This document shows, one piece after another, positions 1 to 5,571 of a stretch of DNA of 6,816 nucleotides (position 1 is its first letter; every line of letters starts with the position of its first letter). The position numbers and the translations under genes were made by a program. The DNA lies in contig JAISJS010000213.1 in assembly GCA_031261385.1 (NCBI GenBank), positions 1-6,816 on the forward strand, read 5' to 3'. Below the pieces are notes generated by a model. That model ran no database searches, was not told the DNA's origin, and worked only from the letters and a program-made list of their open reading frames with translations. This DNA is from Treponema sp. Its GTDB lineage: Bacteria > Spirochaetota > Spirochaetia > Treponematales > Breznakiellaceae.

Positions 1-614
1 TCTCGTTCTTCGGAATAGCCATAAAGGTACCATATACCGGTATCAAAAAGAAGTTGATACGGCCTGACAAGCCGGGTATTATCCTCGGTATCCAGAACGC
101 CTTTATAGTCAAAGGTAATAATCCGATTATCCTGCAAGCCGGTAGTTATTATTTCCCATGTTTCTGATTTTACCGGAGCTGATGCCACCGAAGGAACAAT
201 AATTCTATTTTCAAACCAAGAGTTTTTCCCGGTTTCATCAATATCATCATGGGATAAGGGGGCAGTAATTTCTTCTATGAGATGTTTTGCTGATTCATAC
301 AGAGGTGTGTTCCTATATAATTCCAATAAGGATTTGGCCATCCCCAAGGCAAGCATATCATTTGCTGCAGCAAAGCGAGCGGGCAATCTAAAGCCTTTTT
401 CGGAAAAATACCAACCACGCTGCTTGGCATCATATTCGATAGGGGCATTTAACATGTCCCGCATATATTCAATATCCCGATAAATAGTGGCTGTCCCGCA
501 TTCATATTTTTTGGCTAAATCGTTGACATTGGGGTATCTTCCGGAAGCAATTTGCCTCTCTATAGAATAAATCCTTGCCAGGGTAGCTCTTGGTATATGT
601 TTTCTCGTTTCCAT
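1..614 (-). CDS. YafY-type HTH-WYL transcriptional regulator, C-terminal end missing
   Basis: The 204 visible residues match a YafY-type regulator. There is an N-terminal winged helix-turn-helix (about 10-70) with recognition-helix segment TATIYRDIEYMRD, a middle region containing WFENRIIVPS (133-142), and the start of a WYL domain with the literal W195-Y196-L197 triad in GIWYLYGYSEER. The frame is open to the window edge. Family members usually have about 300-340 residues, so the rest of the WYL domain and the C-terminal extension lie outside. WYL domains sense ligands, often nucleic acids or nucleotides, and relatives such as BrxR, CapW and PafBC control defence or DNA-damage genes; the specific signal here is unknown. 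ATG at 614 is the first possible start because an in-frame TAA lies just upstream. A 27-bp dyad lies 19 bases upstream, suggesting autoregulation (inference). Confidence 0.9.
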   Translation of the reverse strand, partial: METRKHIPRATLARIYSIERQIASGRYPNVNDLAKKYECGTATIYRDIEYMRDMLNAPIEYDAKQRGWYFSEKGFRLPARFAAANDMLALGMAKSLLELYRNTPLYESAKHLIEEITAPLSHDDIDETGKNSWFENRIIVPSVASAPVKSETWEIITTGLQDNRIITFDYKGVLDTEDNTRLVRPYQLLFDTGIWYLYGYSEER

Positions 615-621
615 AGCTTAT

Positions 622-648
622 ATTATACTCCTTTGGTTAATCACACAA
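622..648 (-). promoter_or_regulatory. putative promoter of the WYL gene, overlapping its dyad operator
   Basis: On the minus strand there is a perfect -10 TATAAT (622-627) and a -35-like TTGTGT (643-648) separated by 15 bases, which is shorter than optimal. The -35 lies inside the 27-bp dyad. The -10 ends only seven bases before the ATG at 614, so a transcript from here would be almost leaderless. An AGGAG at 628-632 lies in the spacer, 13 bases from the ATG, and could only serve readthrough mRNA from the exonuclease gene. Confidence 0.45.
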
Positions 649-659
649 TGATGGGGCAA
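633..659 (-). promoter_or_regulatory. 27-bp dyad repeat, copy 1: candidate operator
   Basis: Read on the minus strand this is TTG-CCCC-ATCA-TTGTG-TGAT-TAAC-CAA, a symmetric TTG-N4-ATCA-N5-TGAT-N4-CAA dyad. It matches copy 2 (1476-1502) at 23 of 27 positions, including a 13-base identical block, and the mismatches fall only outside the dyad bases. It lies between the exonuclease stop codon and the WYL start and covers the putative -35, as expected of a repressor site. The binding protein is not shown by the sequence; the adjacent WYL regulator is the obvious candidate. Confidence 0.65.
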
Positions 660-664
660 TTATT

Positions 665-1162
665 TTATAGTATTTTCATAGCTATAACTGCACATGCTTC
701 GGCATCTGCCAATGCATTATGATGATTTAGAAGGGCAAACCCGCATTTTTTAGCCACGGTGGGTAGGCTATGATCCGGTAAGTTTTTACCAAATATCCGG
801 CGTGAAGCTTTACAAGTACATTGAAAAGCATATTTTGGATAAGGAATCTTGTAGGCTTTATGGACGGCTTTTAAACATCCCTCATCGAATTGACTGTTAT
901 GAGCTACCAAGGTAAGCCCTTCAATTTTTGGCTTTATTTCTGCCCAAACTTCCGGAAATGGTCTGGCTTCTATAGTATCCTCATAGGATATTCCGTGTAT
1001 ATCTTCTGTAAACCATTCAAGATAATAATTCGGTGCAGGACGAATGAGGCTGTAATAAGTATCTGCAATTTTGTTATTCCTGACAATAATAACACCAATA
1101 GCACAAACACTTGATTGATTATAATTAGCGGTTTCAAAATCAATTGCTGCAAAATCAGTCAT
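665..1162 (-). CDS. DEDDh-family 3'-5' exonuclease (DnaQ-like), 165 aa
   Basis: This is a stand-alone exonuclease domain of the DnaQ/RNase T superfamily, which removes nucleotides from 3' ends of DNA or RNA using two metal ions. All motifs are intact: ExoI has D8 and E10 (AAIDFETAN), ExoII has N89 and D93 (VAHNSQFD), and ExoIII has H148 and D153 (HNALADAEA), giving the DEDDh subtype. There is no polymerase, BRCT or helicase domain, so it is not a PolC or DinG type. ATG at 1162 is preferred: AAGGGG precedes it by six bases, and the ETAN-type family begins close to its catalytic strand. An in-frame TTG at 1183 would add seven residues and overlap the upstream gene. The gene follows the 86-residue gene by ten bases, so the two are probably co-transcribed. 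Substrate preference cannot be read from sequence. Confidence 0.9.
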   Translation of the reverse strand: MTDFAAIDFETANYNQSSVCAIGVIIVRNNKIADTYYSLIRPAPNYYLEWFTEDIHGISYEDTIEARPFPEVWAEIKPKIEGLTLVAHNSQFDEGCLKAVHKAYKIPYPKYAFQCTCKASRRIFGKNLPDHSLPTVAKKCGFALLNHHNALADAEACAVIAMKIL

Positions 1163-1172
1163 ATAATACCCC

Positions 1173-1433
1173 TTATACCCCAAACCCTATGCGGCTCGTT
1201 CCATTCTTTTCAAGTGTTTCTTCCATGCAATATGTCTTCATTTTTTCAAGCGGAGGATTATTCCCTGAGAGAATAAAATCAACAGCGCGCTTGCGTGCAA
1301 TGTTTTCAATTTGGCCGCCGGAAAAATCAGAAGTGAAGCCATTTTCCTCGGCCTTGAAAACAATTTTTATAAGAGAATCCAGGATGGCAGTGTCTTTTAT
1401 TTCATGGGTTTCAGATGTTTGTATTTCGGACAT
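1173..1433 (-). CDS. 86-aa protein resembling an isolated AAA+ ATPase C-terminal lid
   Basis: No Walker A or B motif is present, so this cannot be an ATPase by itself. Residues 37-48, FSGGQIENIARK, and the ending RIGFGV resemble the helical lid (sensor-2 region) at the C-terminus of some AAA+ ATPases; this is family recognition from memory and not a search. Residues 1-36 are polar and acidic and do not look like the usual preceding ATPase core. The gene looks functional: ATG at 1433, AAAGGGAG six bases upstream, and its own candidate promoter. The upstream intergenic region holds no frameshifted ATPase remnant. It is the first gene of a probable two-gene unit with the exonuclease. It could be an adaptor that packs against another protein, a domesticated relic, or an unrelated small helical protein. 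Confidence 0.7.
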   Translation of the reverse strand: MSEIQTSETHEIKDTAILDSLIKIVFKAEENGFTSDFSGGQIENIARKRAVDFILSGNNPPLEKMKTYCMEETLEKNGTSRIGFGV

Positions 1434-1463
1434 GGTACACTCCCTTTATTCAAGTTTAGTACC

Positions 1464-1491
1464 AGTATATACCCATTGGTCTATCACGGAA
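1464..1491 (-). promoter_or_regulatory. putative promoter of the 86-aa/exonuclease unit
   Basis: On the minus strand a -10-like TATACT (1464-1469) is separated by 16 bases from TTCCGT (1486-1491). That -35-like hexamer occupies exactly the same position within the 27-bp dyad as the -35 of the WYL promoter. The downstream leader of about 25 bases contains the AAAGGGAG ribosome binding site. The -35 is weak, but the conserved placement in both copies supports the call. Confidence 0.45.
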
Positions 1492-1502
1492 TGATGGGGC
1501 AA
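1476..1502 (-). promoter_or_regulatory. 27-bp dyad repeat, copy 2: candidate operator
   Basis: Read on the minus strand this is TTG-CCCC-ATCA-TTCCG-TGAT-AGAC-CAA, the same dyad as copy 1 (633-659) on the same strand, 843 bases away. It sits 17 bases after the end of the 182-residue gene and overlaps the -35 of the next unit. On the minus strand a run of eight T precedes it, but there is no stem in front of that run, so it does not look like a terminator. Confidence 0.65.
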
Positions 1503-1519
1503 AAAAAATAGTGGGAAAT

Positions 1520-2068
1520 TTACTTCAAGGCCGCTCTCTGTTTCTCTATATAGGCACTTACGGCGGTTTTCATGTTTGCCACCCTCTGCTGTATGACGGC
1601 CTTTTCTTTCATGTTGACCCCTGGGGTACGAAGGGAGTTACTCAGCCGGGTTCGGTGGGCGTCGCAAGCCTGGTGAAAAGCGTCCTGCGGAAGGCCATGT
1701 TTACGAAATTTCGTGGTGGGATGGGTTTTTTCGGCTTCCTGATAGGTCGAAGGGCGGTTAACGACATCAAGGGAACGCTGGGCATCTCCGAAGCTCTGAA
1801 CAGCTTGGGTGAGGCTGCTAAGGGTAATCGCGTCATTGGTATCGCAGTAATGAAGTTCCTGTCGTAAAAACGTCTCTTCGGTAAGAATTAAAAGCCCACA
1901 ATCCGCTGTTTTTTGGGCTTCCTGAAAGGCGGTCATGGCTGAAAATATTCCATCTTCATAATTGAGCCGCCCATCATGTTCTTCGCCATCCGTATCAAGT
2001 CCTTTGCGGCCCAGATCGATGGAATTTACACTGGTAAATATTTTATTTATTAAGCCAATTTTGTCCAA
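1520..2068 (-). CDS. hypothetical helical protein, 182 aa
   Basis: I do not recognise a characterised family. The protein appears soluble and mainly helical, with no signal peptide or membrane segment. It has a short Asp/Glu-rich patch near residues 24-40, a segment LLILTEETFLRQELHYCD (59-76), and a Lys/Gln-rich C-terminus ending KQRAALK. The start is TTG at 2068, preceded six bases upstream by AGAGG and lying inside the end of the 79-residue gene. No ATG is available until residue 45. The 26-base overlap with the preceding gene indicates a translationally coupled pair whose products may work together. Base composition is richer in GC than the exonuclease and WYL genes further left. Confidence 0.8.
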   Translation of the reverse strand: MDKIGLINKIFTSVNSIDLGRKGLDTDGEEHDGRLNYEDGIFSAMTAFQEAQKTADCGLLILTEETFLRQELHYCDTNDAITLSSLTQAVQSFGDAQRSLDVVNRPSTYQEAEKTHPTTKFRKHGLPQDAFHQACDAHRTRLSNSLRTPGVNMKEKAVIQQRVANMKTAVSAYIEKQRAALK

Positions 2069-2282
2069 ATTCAGCCTCTGCTTCTGACAGGTTAAAACCG
2101 CTTTTTACCAGGAAGTCGGGGCCGAGGCGTTTTTTGGCGAATTCTGCCAGATAGGGCGCCAGGGGCAGTTCCTGCCTCAGAATCCGTTCGTACTCCTCCA
2201 TATTGCCGGCATCCTTAAATTCACGAGCCTTAGCGGTAATAGCAAATTTCTCATGCAACGTCATGGTTTGGGCTTGGTTCAT
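2043..2282 (-). CDS. hypothetical small protein, 79 aa
   Basis: This is a small soluble, probably helical protein of unknown function. Notable stretches are TLHEKFAITAKAREFKDAGN near the N-terminus, then PLAPYLAEFAKKRLG, and a C-terminal NLSEAEAEFGQNWL. The layout of a charged helix, a Pro-rich turn and an acidic helix suggests a compact domain, but I cannot name it. ATG at 2282 is preceded by AAAGAGG at short spacing (about four bases); the ATG at codon 7 is an alternative. It has a good upstream promoter and overlaps the following 182-residue gene by 26 bases in another frame, so it heads a two-gene unit. Confidence 0.8.
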   Translation of the reverse strand: MNQAQTMTLHEKFAITAKAREFKDAGNMEEYERILRQELPLAPYLAEFAKKRLGPDFLVKSGFNLSEAEAEFGQNWLNK

Positions 2283-2302
2283 ATATCCTCTTTCTATAAT
2301 AG

Positions 2303-2332
2303 AGTATACCGGTTATCAAGGATTTTAAGCAA
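2303..2332 (-). promoter_or_regulatory. putative sigma-70 type promoter for the 79/182-aa gene pair
   Basis: On the minus strand TTGCTT (2327-2332) and TATACT (2303-2308) are separated by 18 bases and end 20 bases before the ATG at 2282, leaving a short leader with the ribosome binding site. The stretch from 2333 to 2402 towards the divergent plus-strand gene shows no convincing promoter or structure. Confidence 0.55.
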
Positions 2333-2414
2333 GGGAAATTAATACTAATTCCAACCCTGCCCCATCCCTGTTTTCTTCCCTGTAAATATGTTATGCTTTA
2401 CCAAGGAGTATAGC

Positions 2415-2555
2415 ATGTTTATTATTGGCGGACTTATCCTTATCTTTGTTATCTGGTTTGCTTTTAAAACTCTGGCCTTTATTATAAAGATGTCATTATC
2501 ACTCGTTGTTTTTGGCCTTGCGCTGGCGCTCATCTTTGGCGTAGGATTTTTTTAA
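2415..2555 (+). CDS. small hydrophobic membrane protein, 46 aa
   Basis: This plus-strand reading frame encodes 46 residues that are almost entirely hydrophobic. A first helix (about 2-17, with W14) is followed by K18 and K25 in a short connecting segment, and then a second helix (about 27-45, LVVFGLALALIFGVGFF). It is probably a two-span inner-membrane peptide with the lysines on the cytoplasmic face. AAGGAG at 2403-2408 lies six bases before the ATG, an almost ideal ribosome binding site. It is the only gene on this strand. Its TAA at 2553-2555 overlaps the stop codon of the convergent Rsm22-family gene. Function is unknown; small holin-like, stress and envelope peptides all look like this. 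The frame is short, so confidence depends on the ribosome binding site and the clean hydrophobic pattern. Confidence 0.65.
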   Translation: MFIIGGLILIFVIWFAFKTLAFIIKMSLSLVVFGLALALIFGVGFF

Positions 2556-3847
2556 ACCTGCTGCGTCCTGATTATCAACGCCCCGCTTTTGCTGTCCCGC
2601 TTTTCCTCTTTTTCAGTTGGTTTATTAAATTCTGCCAGCATCCCCGAATTCATTTCTTCCAAAGCTCCCCGCGTTCCGGTAACCAGAACAAGGCCTTCGG
2701 CAGAACAGCCGTAGCGGCCGGTGCCGCCCTGCGCCACCGGAAATGGATCGGAAATTATACGCACCTGAATTTTTGTACTGCCTGATCCTGCAACGCCCTC
2801 CGGCATTACCGCACTTTCCGGTGAATGGGCGCTATCTTGCCTGTGTGGACCCGCCAACAAAAAACTCAACACGGCCCGTTCCTTGGGAATCCCGGCGGTT
2901 TTTGATAATGCAAGCAGTGCGGGAGGCGCAGAATCGGTTTCAAAGGCAAAGTGACACCACTTGTTATTTGCGGCGCCGTACATCCCCTGCTCCGCTGTTT
3001 TTCCGCCGGGAAAAGGACATGCGCCGTTATGGGGACAGGGAGAAACAGGACTTCGGCCCAATGCAATAAGAGAATCCCGTAGCGCGGCGATAAATTCACC
3101 GGAGCGGGGAACACCCGGCTCAATGACCAGAATGGAGCCGGAACTGCCTGCAAGGGCGTCAAGCAGGCGGGCATTTTTTTCGGCAAGGCGGCGGAGGCCT
3201 GCGGAATCGGTGTGGGGAAGATCCTGAAATAGTTCATTAAAAAGATTTACCGCAGTGACCAATTGGGCGGGACCGCCATGTACCGGGGTACCCAGGTTTC
3301 CTTTTATGGTCCGTATGGTCCACTTGCTGTTCCCGCCGGCTAGAGCACAAAATAGTTTCTTCCCCGCATCCAGTACCGCCCCGGTCTGATCGAGGCAGCG
3401 GAACTCAAGGTTTAATTCCCGCAGTTCAGGCCGTGTTATCCAGAGGGCAATGGGCAGGGTGAGGGGGCCTGAGCCTAGATCGGTAATTGCAATGGGATCT
3501 GCGATCGTATCAGCTTCAATATGAGTATTACTATATGTATTACATTGCGTATTACTTTTATGCAAAACATTCAACGGTAAATCCAGGCCGGGCAGCAGGC
3601 GGCAGAGGCGGTACAGGTTCCAGGGAAGGAAATAACGCAGGTATGCGGAAAGGAGATTGGGTTTTCCCAAATAAGAAACGCCCCTGCTGCCGCGGTCGCT
3701 GGTAAAGGCTTCGGAAAGTTCTGCAATATCAAAAGGCAGGCCGGATCGGAAACGCCGCGGAAGGGGGAAGACTTTATCGATTAAACCGGGGATACCGTCG
3801 AGGATGGTTTTTGTTTCCGGCGGCAGGGGCGGAAAAAGTTCTGTCAT
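2552..3847 (-). CDS. Rsm22/METTL17-family ribosomal small-subunit methyltransferase-like protein, 431 aa
   Basis: This belongs to the Rsm22 family, whose mitochondrial members act on the small ribosomal subunit during assembly and bind an Fe4S4 cluster. A class I SAM-binding motif DLGSGPLTLP lies at 123-132, followed by NLFNELF (201-207) and the family-typical VIEPGVPRSGE (241-251). The cysteine signature is present: CPHNGAC (C271, C277), WCHF (C298) and RYGC (C381), the four ligands expected for the cluster. The spacing between C277 and C298 is 20 residues, which I recall as longer than usual. Residues 98-109 are a 4-residue repeat encoded by a 12-bp DNA repeat. The C-terminal 30 or so residues are charged and of low complexity. 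The ATG overlaps the MerR stop as ATGA, so translation is coupled. Whether it methylates rRNA or is a structural assembly factor cannot be decided from sequence. Confidence 0.88.
   Translation of the reverse strand: MTELFPPLPPETKTILDGIPGLIDKVFPLPRRFRSGLPFDIAELSEAFTSDRGSRGVSYLGKPNLLSAYLRYFLPWNLYRLCRLLPGLDLPLNVLHKSNTQCNTYSNTHIEADTIADPIAITDLGSGPLTLPIALWITRPELRELNLEFRCLDQTGAVLDAGKKLFCALAGGNSKWTIRTIKGNLGTPVHGGPAQLVTAVNLFNELFQDLPHTDSAGLRRLAEKNARLLDALAGSSGSILVIEPGVPRSGEFIAALRDSLIALGRSPVSPCPHNGACPFPGGKTAEQGMYGAANNKWCHFAFETDSAPPALLALSKTAGIPKERAVLSFLLAGPHRQDSAHSPESAVMPEGVAGSGSTKIQVRIISDPFPVAQGGTGRYGCSAEGLVLVTGTRGALEEMNSGMLAEFNKPTEKEEKRDSKSGALIIRTQQV
3521..3556 (-). repeat. 12-bp tandem repeat, three copies, in frame within the Rsm22-family gene
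   Basis: On the plus strand the heptamer GTATTAC begins at 3525, 3537 and 3549, exactly 12 bases apart. On the coding strand the units read as four codons each, giving SNTQ, CNTY and SNTH (residues 98-109). The patch is markedly AT-rich inside a GC-rich gene and lies in the linker just before the SAM-binding core, where length change should be tolerated. Confidence 0.8.
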
Positions 3848-4203
3848 TCACCGGCCTCAGCGGGTTTGGCATTACCTTCATGAGGCGTGTCTTTCTGCAC
3901 AATTTTACAAAGCCGTATCAAATCCGAGCGGAGCGCATTTATCCGGGCTCTTAAATCCTGGGCAGGGCCTTCACCGGAAAGCTCGCGAAAAAGTTCATCA
4001 CGGGCGCCTTCCACGGTAAAATGTTTTTCATAGAGCAGGTATTTTAGGCGGAGAAATATTTGAATATCAGCTTCGGAATAATGCCGCTTGCCAAAACTGT
4101 CCCGTTTGGGCTGGATCAAAGGGATTTCCCGTTCCCAATAACGGATCACGTGTGCCTTCACCTGCAATATGCGGGCCGCCTCGGCGACAGCGTACGTACT
4201 CAA
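3844..4203 (-). CDS. MerR-type DNA-binding protein, 119 aa
   Basis: The N-terminal MerR helix-turn-helix and wing occupy residues 3-70: YAVAEAARILQVKAHVIRYW is the helix-turn-helix, RHYSEADIQIFLRLKYLLYE follows the wing, and FTVEGARDEL is the next helix. Residues 82-104 form a plausible short coiled coil for dimerisation. No effector-binding domain and no Cys metal site follow, so it is a minimal MerR-like regulator, not a metal or drug sensor. The start is TTG at 4203, with AAGGA seven bases upstream inside the end of der; no ATG is available near the N-terminus. It sits three bases after der and overlaps the Rsm22-family gene by four bases. It is therefore part of the operon, and its targets are unknown. 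Confidence 0.88.
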   Translation of the reverse strand: MSTYAVAEAARILQVKAHVIRYWEREIPLIQPKRDSFGKRHYSEADIQIFLRLKYLLYEKHFTVEGARDELFRELSGEGPAQDLRARINALRSDLIRLCKIVQKDTPHEGNAKPAEAGE

Positions 4204-4206
4204 CCT

Positions 4207-5568
4207 TTATTCCTTTTTTGATGAGCGAATCTCAACGGTAACGGGGATCAGGGAAAAGCCCAGATCCCGCCGGATCTTGTTCCTGAGAGATGCAATAAAT
4301 GGCTCGGTTACCGCACGGACACGGGATACAAAAAAAATAAACGCCACAGGATTTTCCGAACTCTGTACTGCGTACTTTATCTTAAACCGGGTCTGCGGAC
4401 CGGACGGCGTCGGAGTTTCCGCAAGCCACTTTTCCAGGGCCTTATTAAGGGCGGCAGTTTCCACATGATTGGTAAGCTGACCGTACATACGGATTGCCGT
4501 ATTCAGAAGTTTTTCTACCCCTTCTCCTTCCAGGGCGCTTACCGGAATAATCGGCGCATATTCCATCTGCCCAAAAAGAAAATGAATGCGGTCAGAAACC
4601 GCCGCAAAAGTATTTTTTACATCGGGCATGGCGTCCCATTTATTCAGGACCATAATGATCCCCCTGCCCTTTTCGTGGGCAAGCGACGCAATCTTTTTAT
4701 CCTGATCGGAAAGGCCCTCCTGGGCGTCAATCATAAGAAAAACAATATCGGCGTCTCCGATTGTTTTAATCGCACGGTTTACCGAATAGTATTCGATGTT
4801 TTCTGTTACCTTGCTTTTCCGGCGAATACCGGCAGTATCAAGAATCACAAATTCCCTGTTCTTGTATGAGAATGAACCTTCCACGACGTCCCGTGTTGTA
4901 CCGGGAATATCGCTGACAATAGACGCGCCGGTAGAAGTAAGCCGGTTTGACAATGTTGATTTTCCGGTGTTGGGTTTGCCGAGCAGGGCGATACGTATGG
5001 GCCGCTTTTCGGCAATGTCAGGCGCAACTTTTGAAAAATCAAGACGGTTGATAATTGCATCGGTAAGGTCTGCAACATTGTCGCCGTGTTCCGCAGAAAT
5101 CATCCAGACTTTTTCAAATCCAAAGGAAAGAAGGTTCCAGGCGTCGGCTTCCCTTCGGCCTCCCTCGGTTTTGTTTACCACGGTGATAAGCCGTTTCCGG
5201 TACGGCCGCAGCAATTCAATAAACTCTTCATCCTCTGCGGTGAGAACGCCTGCTTCAAGAATAAGTATGATGAGGTCGGCCTTCTTGATCGTCGCAAGAG
5301 TTTTTTCCATGACAAGATCGTCGAGTGTTTCCGCGTCCCCGCCGTCGCGGGTCAGCTTGAAGCCGCCGGTATCAACAAGCCGCAAAGGTTTCCCTGCGAT
5401 AAAAGTATCCATCTCCACCGGATCACGGGTAACCCCCGGCGTCGGATCGGTAATGGCCCGCCGTTTGTGGAGCAGGCGGTTAAAAAGTGTGGACTTACCG
5501 ACATTGGGCCGCCCGGTCAGGGCAACCACCGGAAGATTACGGTATTTAATACCGGAGCTGAATTCCAT
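4207..5568 (-). CDS. der: ribosome-associated double GTPase Der (EngA), 453 aa
   Basis: Der has two tandem GTPase domains followed by a KH-like domain and acts in maturation of the large ribosomal subunit; it is essential in most bacteria. Domain 1 shows GRPNVGKS (19-26), GVTRD (45-49), DTGG (66-69) and NKTE (132-135). Domain 2 shows GKPNTGKS (197-204), PGTTRD (222-227), DTAG (244-247) and NKWD (309-312). The KH-like region covers about 365-450. Length matches the family. In domain 1 the G4 motif ends in Glu where NKxD is the rule, so guanine specificity there may be altered. ATG at 5568 has AGGA six bases upstream, inside the last codons of ptsI, with a 3-base gap between the genes. Confidence 0.97.
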   Translation of the reverse strand: MEFSSGIKYRNLPVVALTGRPNVGKSTLFNRLLHKRRAITDPTPGVTRDPVEMDTFIAGKPLRLVDTGGFKLTRDGGDAETLDDLVMEKTLATIKKADLIILILEAGVLTAEDEEFIELLRPYRKRLITVVNKTEGGRREADAWNLLSFGFEKVWMISAEHGDNVADLTDAIINRLDFSKVAPDIAEKRPIRIALLGKPNTGKSTLSNRLTSTGASIVSDIPGTTRDVVEGSFSYKNREFVILDTAGIRRKSKVTENIEYYSVNRAIKTIGDADIVFLMIDAQEGLSDQDKKIASLAHEKGRGIIMVLNKWDAMPDVKNTFAAVSDRIHFLFGQMEYAPIIPVSALEGEGVEKLLNTAIRMYGQLTNHVETAALNKALEKWLAETPTPSGPQTRFKIKYAVQSSENPVAFIFFVSRVRAVTEPFIASLRNKIRRDLGFSLIPVTVEIRSSKKE

Positions 5569-5571
5569 GCA

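Noticed and set aside
1163..1183. TTG start adding seven residues to the exonuclease
   Set aside because: The ATG at 1162 has AAGGGG at good spacing and places the catalytic strand at the N-terminus as usual; the extension overlaps the previous gene and lacks its own ribosome binding site.
1497..1512. Run of eight T on the minus strand after the 182-residue gene as a terminator
   Set aside because: No GC-rich inverted repeat precedes the T run; the nearby AAATTT is too short to form a stem.
2311..2340. Possible third copy of the 27-bp dyad in front of the 79-residue gene
   Set aside because: On the minus strand only a TTGATAACC-like half matches; the TTG and ATCA half-sites are not in register and the 13-base identical block is absent.
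2354..2372. GCCCCATC on the plus strand resembling the core of the dyad repeat
   Set aside because: Only about nine bases match, the second half-site is missing, and the orientation is opposite.
2345..2533. Minus-strand 62-codon frame in the gap between the two operons
   Set aside because: It lies antisense to the 46-residue membrane protein, which has the better ribosome binding site and a coherent hydrophobic pattern; this frame shows neither.
2524..2540. GCGCTGGCGC inverted repeat near the convergent gene ends as a bidirectional terminator
   Set aside because: The loop would have only two bases, it lies inside the coding part of the small membrane gene, and no T run follows within a usual distance.
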